NCBI GenBank assembly: GCA_001600175.1
Contig: BCJC01000002.1
Coordinates: 2,391,111-2,455,110, forward strand
Direction: 5' to 3'
DNA: 64,000 nt
DNA from: Erythrobasidium yunnanense
Lineage: Eukaryota; Basidiomycota; Cystobasidiomycetes; Erythrobasidiales; Erythrobasidiaceae
Shown: positions 20,493 to 31,900 of the stretch, piece by piece
Numbering within the stretch: the first letter of the stretch is position 1
Layout of the letters: each line of letters opens with the position of its first letter
Program-made: the position numbers and the translations under genes
Notes under the pieces: model-generated
Told to the model about the DNA's origin: nothing
The model's database searches: none
The model's input: the letters and a program-made list of their open reading frames with translations, nothing else

Positions 20493-22051
20493 CTACCTGC
20501 AGACAAAGACTATTCCCCTAGCCTCGCATTCCAACTTAACTTGCAACGCATCGACATTGTCCCCTTCGATGCCGTCTTCATCGACATAGTCGCCCGGATA
20601 CCACAAGCGCTGCATGTTTACGAACTCCAATCGCCGTACATTCAGCAATAGTTCGTCATCCAGAGCATCGAGAACATCCCAAGGTGCAATCCCGCTATGA
20701 TTGCATAATACATATTCATCAGCGTCCTCAGCATCTGGACCCTCAAGGCTGAAGCCATATCGTCCACCTTTCATTGTCGATGGAAAGCGCCAAGTATGAA
20801 TAAAGGCCAATGTATCGAGCTGGAGACCGCCTTCCCTTATGAGATCAAAGATCCGTGGGGTCACAGTGTTGATACCGCCAAGCATCAGGTATCGGACGTT
20901 TGGGAGGTAGCCGATAATCTCGTTGCATATCCTTTCGGACTTTGCCAGACTTCGTACAAAGTCCCGAAGCTGGAGATCGAGTTCGAGGTGTCCACTAAGT
21001 ATAGATTCCTTTATAACATGCCAGCTGTCCGCTTTTTCCCACCAATCTCCACAGTCTATCTCTAGCTCGAAGTGCGAGAGCCTGGCACCGCATCTCGCCA
21101 GAAATTCGTGGATGTAGGGGCCATCAATTTCGACTGAGCGAAGTACAAGCTTGGTGAGATTTGGTGATTGTAGGAGAAACTGGTATTTTCGGTCGAATAG
21201 TTGTCGTGAGCACGAAATACTGAAGGATCTTAGGCGGGGCATTTCGAGCGCCCAATTGTCAGGCTCTGTCGCGAGAGCATCGGAGAAAGATCTAGCATCA
21301 GACGGATATTTCGTCTGCGCATACCCAAAATTTGACAAAGCGAGCGTTTCGAGCAGCGGAAGGCTTTGCAGCAGGCTTATGACGGATTCCATGGGTTGCG
21401 TGGAAGCGGTGTTCAAAGTCAAGGAGATCAGACTCGATCCCAGACAAGTTAAGTGACCCATGTACATGTCTGCACGGACTGGATCCCGCGGAGGCCGCCA
21501 TTGCGCGTTACATTGAAGACTGCGAAGATGCGGAATAGCTTGAACCAATTGATCGATGTTGTGGCCGTCCACGGAGTCTTCCGTCCCCTTGAGGTCTAGC
21601 CAGAGAGCTTGGATCCATATGCAAGGTGATGTCGATCTGGCTTTCGCGCTGTTCAAGATTGCCAATAGCTTGATGCACTGTGCTCAAACATCAGCGACGC
21701 CGCAAATTCTTCGAGATGCGACACATACTTGATCTTTTGTAGATATGCGTACTTCTTTCCAGTACGCAGGCTGCAGAGCAGCCCGGCAGTACTTGCTGGT
21801 ATTCATCAACGCTTGGAGACATGAGGTCGCGGAAGTTCTTCGGCTGTTGCAGTTCGCCTTTGAGAAGGATACGATGTGTAATAGAAGCTCGATGGGGAGG
21901 TCGTTGAGTGAAGCGCAACGCTGTTTGTCGGGCTTGGGCTGTCCTGACATGAGACCCAGCTACAGCGGGTTCGCATTAGCAATCCAAGTAGACCTGTACA
22001 GAGAGTGAATAGAAGTCTTACAATGGTCCCTATACCCCGAAGGGTCTGCAT
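20493..22051 (-). CDS. F-box/leucine-rich protein, array copy 2
   Basis: Three exons. A short first exon MQTLRGIGTI is joined by an intron to LGLMSGQPKPDKQRCASLND and the F-box-like LPIELLLHIVSFSKA. A second intron after STKDQ leads to CIKLLAILNSAKAR. The leucine-rich part includes HLRSLQCNAQWRPPRDPV, SLPLLETLALSNFGY and NLTKLVLRSVEIDGPYIHEF. The tail HSGIAPWDVLDAL, NVRRLEFVNMQRLWYP and KLECEARGIVFVCR is complete. Most like copy 6 in the AQWRPPR and SFSISCSR segments. The start is the first ATG in the first exon. The alternative TTG 66 bases upstream is less likely. Confidence 0.72.
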
Positions 22052-22179
22052 GCCCAAGTGACGCGAACGCGATACGCGTTGAGCGAAGCAAAGGAAGGAT
22101 GCAAACGATTCTTTCAAGACAGAAGTGAGATTGTCCTATCGCTATTGTATCACAGGCTTAGAATCCGCTTATCTGACTA

Positions 22180-23708
22180 TTAAGAGCACACAAACTCGAT
22201 CCCTCTTTTCTCGCATTCCAACCTAACTTGCGTGACTGTGTGATCGCGATACGGGTTCCATGCCTTTATCATCCGCTTGAAAATCAAGCGTGAGACATGC
22301 AGCTTACCATCGATCAAAGCTCTATGAACATCCAGGGGGGAAATTCCGCTCGGTCTGTTGATTCGTGTTTCTGACTGTTCTGCAGAGCCAATGACCTTCA
22401 AGAGCAAATTGAGCTTGAAAGTTCGCACGCGTAGAATGAGAGCTTACCAAATTCTTGGGAAATGGCCATACATTGAAAAACTCCAGTGTATGAATCCTTA
22501 GGCCAGCTTTGTGGATTTCGTCAAAGACCTCCGCTGTCAGGCACTGAATTCCACCGAGGGAAAGGTGTCAGATGTTTCTGAGATATCGAATAACATCATT
22601 TCCGATCCTAGTGGACGCAGAAAGCAGCTTCAAGAGTCTAACGGCCCCGTGGGGGACTTGTCCAGGTGCGAACCCATCCACCATCGCCCTGTAAAGCTCC
22701 TCGGAACCCCCTGGACTATAGCTGTCTGGGTCCGAGCCCAGCTCGAGATGCAGAAGTTTAGCTCCGCATCTTGCCATAAAGCTATGAAGGTATTGAACAT
22801 CCAATTGTGAGGCGCGTATTACAAGCTTGGTTAGATGCTCTGCTCGGTACAGAAAGTCAAAGTGCGGAGCACAGAAGGAGTAGATGCTCCAAATTTCGAG
22901 CGATTTTAGATGGATGAGGCTGAGTGCCCCGTCCTTGTGCTGATCTGTGCCTTCATTCGAAAGTACCGCTGGCTCATCGCTTTCCTCGAGATTGCGCAGG
23001 GCAAGTGATTGAAGTAGCGGGAGATGCGGCAGCCAATCAATCATAGTTTCCAGAGGTATTTGGGCGACACAGTGTATAGAGAAAGAGGTGAGGGTCTTCC
23101 CAAAGCCAGCTGAGGAGCCGAGGTATTGGTTCCACCTTGACGTGCACAGGCTGATGTGTATGCGGGATACCTCGGGGAGCACCATGGCCATTTCCGCGAT
23201 GTCCTCATGCCTTATGTAGGCTTTGCGAGGATCGCTACTCACGTGGAGTCGCAGAGAGTGTATAGAAGTAGGCGGCAACCCGGGTGCAATGCCCGGTTCA
23301 TCACTTTGCACTAGGAGGGACAGCTGGTTCCACTACAGGTTTACATGGATCAGCTGATCCGATGGCAGACATAGACTTCAGGCTCACGCTGACTCCCTCG
23401 AATAGTTCTACCTCGTCCCAAAACATCAGCCGTAACGCGCGCCTGCATCGCTTATTACAATTCATCAGAGCCCGCAAGCTTCCGGTCTTGTCCCACGTCG
23501 ATTCGTCAGCGTGGATAGCTTTGAGATAGGCTCCGATGTGGACGAGAAGCTCGTCGGGTAGGTCATTGAGCGAAGCATGCTGTTTCTTGTCCGTAGGCTG
23601 TTTGGCGTCAAAACCAGCAATTTTGGAGGGATATCAGAGTTGTGGCTTTCAGGCAGCAGACAGACTCTTCGTACAGAATTATTTAACATCGTTGTCGAGA
23701 TTCTGCAT
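22180..23708 (-). pseudogene. F-box/leucine-rich protein, array copy 3, interrupted
   Basis: Same layout as its neighbours. The F-box exon reads QHASLNDLPDELLVHIGAYL and ALMNCNKRCRRALRLMFWDE, then an intron, then WNQLSLLVQSDEPG and the leucine-rich part. The frame meets an in-frame TGA at 22568-22570 (RYLRNI, stop, HLSLGG), where the other copies have a sense codon, here expected CGA. Beyond it the rest of the gene is well kept: HTLEFFNVWPFPKNL, a clean intron, PSGISPLDVHRAL, and RLECEKRGIEFVCS ending at 22180. Either it is a recent pseudogene, or it gives a protein shorter by about 110 residues, or the stop is read through. The first exon is uncertain (ATG at 23708 or 23689). Confidence 0.65.
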
Positions 23709-23831
23709 ATGCGTTGTCAGAGGCGCGCGTTGAGCGAAGCAAAGGCGCGATGAGGGTCGGGTTTGTAGCTAGATCCAGGACTCTGCTGCTAAGTACAACA
23801 AGCACTTTAAGAGATCATCTTGGCTTTGCTA

Positions 23832-25342
23832 TCACCGACATACGTATTCTACCCCGTGTTTCTCGCACTCCAGCTTGACTTGCATCGCTTGAGGGTTCTG
23901 TTCGGGATCCCACAGGCGTTCCATACCTACGAAAACCAGTCGATCAACACACATCTTTCCTTCGCGTATAGCCTTCAGCACATCTTCGGGCGAAATCCCG
24001 CTCGGCTCGTTGTCTCGCGATGTTAGCCTTTCCCCTGCAGTAGGGAAGTATGAGGCGAGATTTGCTGGGAAAGGCCAAGCGTTGAAGATTTCCAAGGTTT
24101 CGATTCGCGCACGTCTTTGAGATTTCATGGAAGATGCCGGCTGATATGCAGCCGCAGCCTCCAAGGGATAGGTATTGTACGCTGGGAACATACTTGATGA
24201 TCTCGTTTCCTAGCCTATCCGGACACGCTAGTGTCTGTGCCACATTATCGATATCGTATACGCCCACTCGCGTACCTGGAGAGGTAAGCGCAGTGTAGAC
24301 CTTTTCTTCGTCCCCATAGCGCTGCTCGCTTGCCTCAATCTCAAGATGTGAGAGCCTAGCTCCCCGCTTCGCCAAAAGATTGTCCAGGAAAGGCCGGACC
24401 TCCCGTGTGTCTCGAATCACGAGCTTCGTGAGAGCCTCGGCCTCGTAAAGGAATCCGAAATTCTTTTCATCGAATTCGATGACTCCTTCGAGGGTCAAAG
24501 ACTTCAGGAAGGCGAGTTTGAGAGGCTCGCCATCGTGCTGAGATGGCCCATTCTCGGAGGATGGCTGCTCGGTTGTAAGGTAGATGGAGAGGTTGTGTAG
24601 GGCGATGTTCTCAAGCAGAGGAAGCCTACGGAGGAGGGACATGACGGGCTGCATAGGACGCGGAAGACTGCCTCCAATATTCAGGGTTGTGAGGCTTTTC
24701 CCAAATCCTGCAAGGGCATCGAAGTACTTGCGCGCTGGCACAGGCAGGCTGCCGACCTGCCAATCTGCATGAAATTGTAGCCTTTGTAAATCGGGGAAGA
24801 GCGTGACCATCTCGTCGATATCTTCGGGACGCAGGATGTTCTCCTCTTCTGAGCGAACGATAACGAGACACAGGGCGCGTATCATGGTGGGAGACAGTGA
24901 TAGATGTGGAGGACTGTCTTCGGTGCCTTGCAGAGCATATGAAAGCTTCGTCCACTGTAGGGCAAACATAATTTTTAGCGAGAATACCGCGATCCTGTAA
25001 ATAGAAATGGTGAACTCACACGGGTGTGCGATGATACAAGGACTTCGTCCCAATACAGGCTCGCGAAGGCTTTTCGGTACTGTTCGCTAGTGTTCATAAA
25101 TGCTCTGAGGCCTCTCTTCGCGGAGCTGGCTTCAGCGATGTGGAATTCGTCATCTTGGTGCAGAGTTCTCAGATAACCGCCAATTCGTAGTAGAAGCTCG
25201 TTGGGAAGGTCATTGAGCGACGCGCGCTGGCCTTTGGCCTTGCACTTTTCCGACAGCAGACCAGACGAGCAAGTCCAGCGTCAGAAGACGTACGAGAACG
25301 AGTAGGGCAGGTATGAGTGATTCGTACGGATAGAATTGACAT
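23832..25342 (-). pseudogene. F-box/leucine-rich protein, array copy 4, frameshifted
   Basis: F-box exon QRASLNDLPNELLLRIGGYL and AFMNTSEQYRKAFASLYWDE, intron, then WTKLSYALQGTEDS and the leucine-rich part (PLLENIALHNLSIY, ALTKLVIRDTREVRPFLDNL, VPSVQYLSLGG). Near 24115 the frame slips: between FHEIS and ETLEIFNAWPFP there are 2 bases fewer than the paralogues require, and no splice pair rescues it. The second frame then carries an intact tail (NEPSGISPEDVLKAI, VDRLVFVGMERLWDP, LECEKHGVEYVCR) to 23832. It looks like a young pseudogene or a sequence error. The first exon is uncertain; the ATG near 25342 gives a workable splice. Confidence 0.62.
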
Positions 25343-25486
25343 TTTCAATAGCCTTCGCAGGCGTGCTTGTCAGAGGATGCATATCGAGCGGAGCAAAGCA
25401 AACGTGTTTCGGGGCCTTTGCAAATTCCAAAGCTTAATGCGACTGAGTACTATAGAAAGGCGCACACACTGCTCTGTCTCGAGATA

Positions 25487-27149
25487 TCATGTGCACACAA
25501 GAGCGATTCCTCTTTTCTTGCATTCGAGCGCAACCTGCCTAGCGTCTTCGTTCCTCTGAAAGTGCCATATATTGACCATTCCAGTAAACTCCAACCGGTC
25601 CACGTGCATCTGGCCCTTCTCCATAGCTGTCAAAACGTCTCTGGGCGTGATACCGCTTTGACAATTTTCCAAACCCTTCACACGGTCTGAAATTTCGCGA
25701 GACGATGTTAGGAGTTGACTGACCTGATGTGGACCAAGCTCCACTGTAGGGTGGCTGGAAAAGTGAAATACATTCGACGGGAACGGCCAAGTGTCGTGAA
25801 ATGACAGATGACGAAGATTGAGCCCAAATTCCCGTATCCGGTCGAAGATGCTTGCCGTTACGCAGTTGAGGCCACCAAGGACTAGATGCTGGACTTTCGG
25901 AATGTACTGGATGATCTCGTCTCCTATTCTGCCGGGGTCCGCCAACTGGCGTAGGAGGGTTGCGTACTCGATCCTCGATTGCGGATTGCCGAGCACCATG
26001 TAGCACCAGACAATGTTTCTGTCCCATAGCTCTGCATGATATGATCTCAAACTCAGATGCGAAAGGTTATCGCCCCGCTCTGCCAAGAGGCTCTTTAGAA
26101 ATGATGGTTCACAATCCATTTCGCAGATTGCAAGCTTCTTGAGACCTTCAGACTGTCGAAGGAAGTCGAAGTAGCCATCAAAGAGGCGGGGAGATTCAAA
26201 AATCTTGAAAGACTTCAAGTGAGGCAGGCTGATCGGCCAGGCGTGGTTCTCGCACGCGACGTCCGCCGGCAGAGCCTGTCCAGCCGCGAACTTCTCCTGC
26301 CTGAGTCCAAAACCGCACAGACTTAGCTCTTCGAGGAGCGGAAGACAGCAAAGGAGGGCCATAACGGGTTCCAGGGGTTGTGAAGAGGCGGTCTTCAAGA
26401 TGAGGGAGGTCAAGCTCTTCCCAAACCCCGTCAAGAAGGGTGTGTACATCGCTGCTGTCGCTGGTCCTTGAGGAGGTCGCCAGTGAGCATCGACTCGTAG
26501 AGTACATATATTCGGGAGCATCTTCACCATCTGCAAGATGTGTCTGGGATCAACGGAGTGCTCGCAGCCTGTGAGCTCTAGATGCAGAGAGCGCAGCATT
26601 CCGGTTGAAGGCGCTAGCGATTGTGTCTCTCCCTTGTCTTTCGAGAGCAAGCCTGGCAGCTCAACCCACTGCGCACTGGATGTCAGTCCAAGCGCGACTT
26701 TGTAAGCACTGCGCCCACATGAGCTCTATGGATGACGCGCAATTCAGCCCAGTAGACTCTTTGTAAAGCCAACCGGCAATGCTTGCTGGCGTTCATCAGC
26801 GCCTGAAGGTATCGATTTTGGCGATCCGGATGCTTCTGGCTAGCAGGCTTGTTGTAACTTGCAATGTGTAGGAGAACCTCGACAGGCAGATGATTGAGCG
26901 AGGCGCGTCCATTCTTCTTCGGATCCTGTGTTGTCGCCTCGAAAGTCAGCCTGATGGCCAGCGACTCGAGATGTTGCGCATCTCGTACATCCAATAAAGA
27001 GATATCTTGCAGGTCTTGGCTCAGATTGCGCGTACCGTATTCAGCTTTGGCCTGAGACTGATTCGTCTAGCGAGAGCAGTACCAGCTTCAGTCACGGCGA
27101 CGATTGAATTCAGGATACAGATCGCGCAGCGTACAGATGGACTCGACAT
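25487..27149 (-). CDS. F-box/leucine-rich protein, array copy 5
   Basis: The F-box exon reads RASLNHLPVEVLLHIASYNK and ALMNASKHCRLALQRVYWAE. An intron after VIHRAH leads to WVELPGLLSKDKGETQ. The leucine-rich part has ICTLRVDAHWRPPQGPAT, CLPLLEELSLCGFGL, LKKLAICEMDCEPSFLKSLL and IPKVQHLVLGGLNCVTASIF, with the tail QSGITPRDVLTAM, VDRLEFTGMVNIWHF and LECKKRGIALVCT, and an intact frame to 25487. No ATG precedes the F-box in its own exon. The best start is the ATG at 27147-27149 in an upstream exon spliced with a GTACGC donor; this is tentative. Confidence 0.68.
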
Positions 27150-27312
27150 GATGAGCCAGATTCAGGCGGCCGGTTTCGCGTTCGCGTGTTGGGCAAAGCA
27201 AAGAGAAAGGAGCACATGAGATCCCTCTCGGCTCGGCTGAGTAGCAGGGAAGGGCTTAGATTGTGTAAACACTCTGACACATATACAATGTGACAAGCCC
27301 GCGAATCAGATG

Positions 27313-28872
27313 TCATCGGCAGACGAAGACTATTCCTCTCTTTTCGCATTCCAGCTTAACCTGCATTGCTTGCTCGTTTCGTTTGGGCTTCCACAGGCAT
27401 TCCATGTGTACAAATTCCAATCGTTGCACGTCCAATTTGCCCTTCTCGAGTGCCCAAAGGAGGTGCTTAGGTGCGACTCCGCTCGGCTCGCATATGAGCG
27501 TTACTATATCTCCATCGTCATCGATATAAGCGACATCGTAGTCGTTCTTCGGGTTAATCAAGTGCGGCAGAGGCCATGTATGGACAAATGCCAGAGTATC
27601 AAGCTTGAGTCCGGCTTTTTCGATGTTCTCGAAGATTTGCTCTGTAAAACAGCCGAAACCCCCAAGAGAGAGATAGCGTACATTTGGAATGTACTGGATG
27701 ATTTCGTTTCCTATCCTTTCTGGGCTTGCCAGCTTGTGAAGGAGCTCCTCGAGTGCAGTGTACCCGTCGAGGGGACCATTTATGAAGGAAGATTGTATGG
27801 ATTTCCAGATGTCCGCCTGATCCCATAAATCGAGAGAGTGTGAGTCCAATTCAAAGTGCAACAGCCTAGCACCACAATGGGCCAGTAAAGTGTGCAGGTA
27901 TGGGCGATCGAAATCTGTCGAGCGTATCACAAGCTTTGTGAGGTTTTGTGCTAATCGAACGAAATCGTAGCAGCGACTGAATAGACGGCGTGAACACGAA
28001 ATACTGAAGGAGCTTAGATGGGCCAGTCTGAGGGGCGCTGGTCTAATAGGCGGGGTCGCCTGCTCCACTGTCACTAGCTTGGCGGAGCTTGCGGGCTCAG
28101 GCTCAGGGGCCTTCTGCAATTCCAATCCATAACCGCAAAGAGCGATCGACTCCAGTAGCGGGAGGCTGCGTAGTAGCCTGATGACAGGTGCTACGGGCTC
28201 ATTTGAGGTAGTGGTCAACGAGAGGGACGTGAGGGTTCTCCAGAAGCCAGCAAGGTCATCGACGTACATGTCTGGAGTCACCTCGGAGCGTGGGGGCCGC
28301 CATTGCGCATAGCATTGTAAGCTGCTGAGGTAGGGAAGAGCTTTGACTAGCTGCTGGATCTCCCGATGCTTTAGGGATTTCCTTGTCCCGGTAATATCCA
28401 TTCGAAGGGTGTGTATCATCCAGATTGGGGGCATTATTGAGTGTGTGTACGAAGGAGTCCTCCTAAGAAGGGACAATAATCGGCGGCACTACCGTACAGA
28501 TTGGCACATTGTCGAGCTTTCGGGAATGCGGGACCATACACCTACCTGGCGCTTGGTAGATATGTATACCTGATGCCAATAGCTTGATTGTAGAGCGATG
28601 CGGCAATGCTTGCTCGTGTTCATCAACGCCCTGTGACATTGGCTTTGAAAGCTCTTTCGGCTTCGATTAGCAGGCTTGTTGTATGCTATGATCAGCAACA
28701 GAATCTCGGTAGGTAGATCGTTCAGGGAAGCGTAATGCCTCTTGATGGGCTTTTCTTCGAGCGCCAGAGACAGCTCGGAGCCAGTTGAGGACGTTTCAAT
28801 ATGCAAGTCTCGTTTGCGCAGAGATAGAGCGGATTGGAACCATCTGACGAGCTTGCGTAAGGAGGTGGGCAT
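27313..28872 (-). CDS. F-box/leucine-rich protein, array copy 6
   Basis: Opens MPTSLRKLVRWFQSALS, then the F-box-like HYASLNDLPTEILLLIIAYN and ALMNTSKHCRIALQSSYWHQ. An intron after STKRQ leads to CRRLLSLLRRTPS. The leucine-rich part includes YLSSLQCYAQWRPPRSEV, SLPLLESIALCGYGLELQ, SSFSISCSRRLFSRCYDFV and IPNVRYLSLGGFGCFTEQIF. The tail is PSGVAPKHLLWAL, LDVQRLEFVHMECLWKP and LECEKRGIVFVCR. The frame is intact. It is the upstream end of the array, 115 bases from the formin stop codon, on the same strand. Confidence 0.73.
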
Positions 28873-28986
28873 CGTGAGTTGTCCGCAGAAAAGAGAGAGG
28901 CACCCAAATTTGACTTGACGCGTCTTCGTAATTTCGCGTAGGCGCTTCGCGTGACATCGAACAGCTATGTACACAATACAATGAGG

Positions 28987-31900
28987 CTATCTATGCGAGC
29001 CATCCAAGAAGATCCTCGAAAGCGGCCTGGTTGATGATGCTTCTTGACGGTGCCGCCGCAAACCTGTACCTGACCGTATATCGCGAAGCGCATTATCAAA
29101 TCCACCTCTTCCGAAAGATCTCTGGCGACCCTTCTCCGGTCCTGCTGTCTTTAGACCCTTGTTCGCCTTCCGCTCCGCTTCGAGTACTTCGTCGTCTGCA
29201 TCGTGGAGAGCAGACGCAAAAGATGCTATTGTCGTGAAGAAGTCTTCAGGTTTTGTATTTGAAGGATCTTCGCCAAAGAAGGTCAGAAGAGATGCGAGGT
29301 CTTGCTCCAGAAGCGAGGAAACGTCCGTCAAGGCCGAAATAGCTGGTTGAGCTTCGGCAATGAACGACTAAATGGAGGAAGACCGGTCAGCCCTGCGAAT
29401 GCCGCTTGAATTTTGTAACCTACCTGCATAATTGGAATGAACCTGTCGTTCGGGAAAGCTTCAGGCAGCCCTCTTATCAAGATCAATTCTGCGTCAACTT
29501 CGGCTATAGCCTTCTTAGCAGTGGAGACGGATGTTGAGAGCACGGAAGAAGATACTGCAGAGCAAATGTCAGCTTGAACCCACATAAGCAGAAAATTGGG
29601 CATACTTCGGGATGCTGCCTGAACATGCGGACTTTCACTCAGAAAGTGTATGAGCGACTCCTCATGCTTTCTGATCTGCTTGACCGTAAAGTGAAGAAGA
29701 GTTGATGTCGAGGCAGGCACGTTGGGAGCAGAGGCGCGCGTGTCCCTTAGCTGGACATGGGGTAAGCATCTACATCAAGCCAAGGAGGCCAAAACGTACC
29801 TTGAGCAAAGCGTCCAACTGGAAGCCTCTTGCATTTCCCCGGAACGTCGAAGCGTTCAAAGCATTGCCGATGTCCAGAACAAGCTGCACGATATCGGCTC
29901 AGTCAGGATTTCGAGCTGAGGATTTGTCTTGTACTCACCTTCAGTACTCTCCGGAACTTGGTTGAGTGTCGGATCTCGTCTGCCGCGTTACGCAGAATCG
30001 CCAGTTCTGGCCGCAGCTCTTCTAGATCCAGATCGAATCGCTTCCTTGTAATCATGCAATTCAACCTCTGCTCAAGTCGAGGGATGACCATGACCTGCTG
30101 AAGCATCAGGCTTTGTCGCTGTCAGAATAGGAAGCACGTACAGTCTTGAAATAGACGTCGCTTGCTACTAGATCCGAATCCGGACCTGAAAAAGCCGTCA
30201 AACCTCGCATCTGGGTTATGGCGTTAGCAGACTCTCTCGAATATCCCATCATGCCTTACCTCGTCGACTGTCGGAACACACGTCTTGAGCGCTCGAAGTC
30301 GCTCCACCGTCATCTTCCGATCATCGATCTGAAGGATCGCATCTCGAATAGCGGAGTGAGTCATTCTCATCCGCGCGAGCATGATTCCAGCATTCTGGGC
30401 TTTGGCGTGAGGAAGCAAGGAAACTCCTTTTGGCTTCTTGACGGTATTTGCTGCCGCAGGTTTGCCTTTGACTTCGGCAGTAAAGGCTGTTTCTAGTTCG
30501 GAGACGTCTATCGATACCTGAACAGTCTCGAGCGTGCTCCAAACAGTCTGAACGACTGCCGGCTGCGCCAACTTGTTCCAAAAGAAGGGCTGAATACATA
30601 TTCAGTATTCATTCGAGACTTAGGATATATCGACTCACCTTAAGCTTGCTTTTCGGACTGACTACACTGCTTGCGCTCCGATGTACTTGTATGCGGAGCG
30701 TAGCTTGGTCATCGGAGGCAAGTCGTTTCGCTCGCGGTGTCAACGGCGGAGGAGGTGGCGGGGGAGGTGCACCAGCGGTAGAAGGCGCTGTATTCGCCTT
30801 CGCAGAGGGTGGTACAGGGGGCGCCGGGGGCGCCAAAGGTCTTTTGGATACGCCGGGCGGCGGAGGCGGAGGTGCGAGGGGAACTGTGCGACTGTTGACG
30901 GCTTGCTGAGGCTGCGTAGAGGCTGTGATCGCAGGAGGCGGCGGCGGAGGCGGAGGAGGAGGAGGAGGCAAGGGAGGAGCTTGTGAGCCTGCGCCAGCTA
31001 TTGGTGCTGGCCCTGTGATTGCGCTGGCTGTCTTCGACACGACTGGCCCTTTGTTAGGCCCTTGACTGATGGCATCGACTGTAGCTCCTGGTGAAGGTGG
31101 TTTAGGTGCAGGTCGGGCTGCTCTAAAGTTCGCCGGAAAGGCCGAGTTGAGTATAGGTATGGCCTGTACGGCACTCTTACGGGCCTGAGCCAGCTCATCC
31201 TTTAAAGCCTGTATCTGCTCGTCCCGTTGTGCGATAGCCTCGATCGTACCGGCTGCCAGCACTTCGGTCTTCACCTTGGGAGGCGGCTGGTCGACAGTCT
31301 CCGATGACTGAGATGCTGTGTTTGAGACTTGGAACCTGGTATAGACACTCTCTAGGGTACGCTTCAGGTATTTGTTCTCCTTGTCGCGGGCTTCAAGGGA
31401 AGCTTCGAGTTCCGCGATTTGAGCCTTGTTCTGGGTAATTTCGTCCATCAAGTTCGCCCACTGTCTGTTTCGCTCCGCTCGATCTTTCTTGCCATCGTCG
31501 TGCTGGACAACCATCGTCAGCTCAGACCGCTCAGACTCCTAGTACTATGCCTACGATTTTCTCGCCGATCTTCTCGCCAGGTTTGGCCGCCTTGAACGCA
31601 TCCAGCTCAGCTCTCAACGCAGTCACCTGCTTCTCCTTCTCAATGAGACGGCCAATCAGACCAGACGGAGCTCCTGCATCATTCGACAGTTCGCTGGTCG
31701 GTGACGTGGGCAGCTTAAGCGACTTGAGGGTACTGTTGACAGCGGTCCGGTCATTTAAAGTAGCTTGGAGAGCGGACCGCTGACGAAATGATTACAGTCA
31801 GACTCTATGCATGTAACACTATGGCTCAGGCGTACCTCGTCTTCGAGCTGCTCTACGCGAGCTCGCAATGAGGTCAGCTCGTCTAGGAAGCTGCTTGGGA

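Noticed and set aside
30646-30986. Gly- and Arg-rich open frames on the plus strand
   Set aside because: Antisense of the proline-rich FH1 region of the formin.
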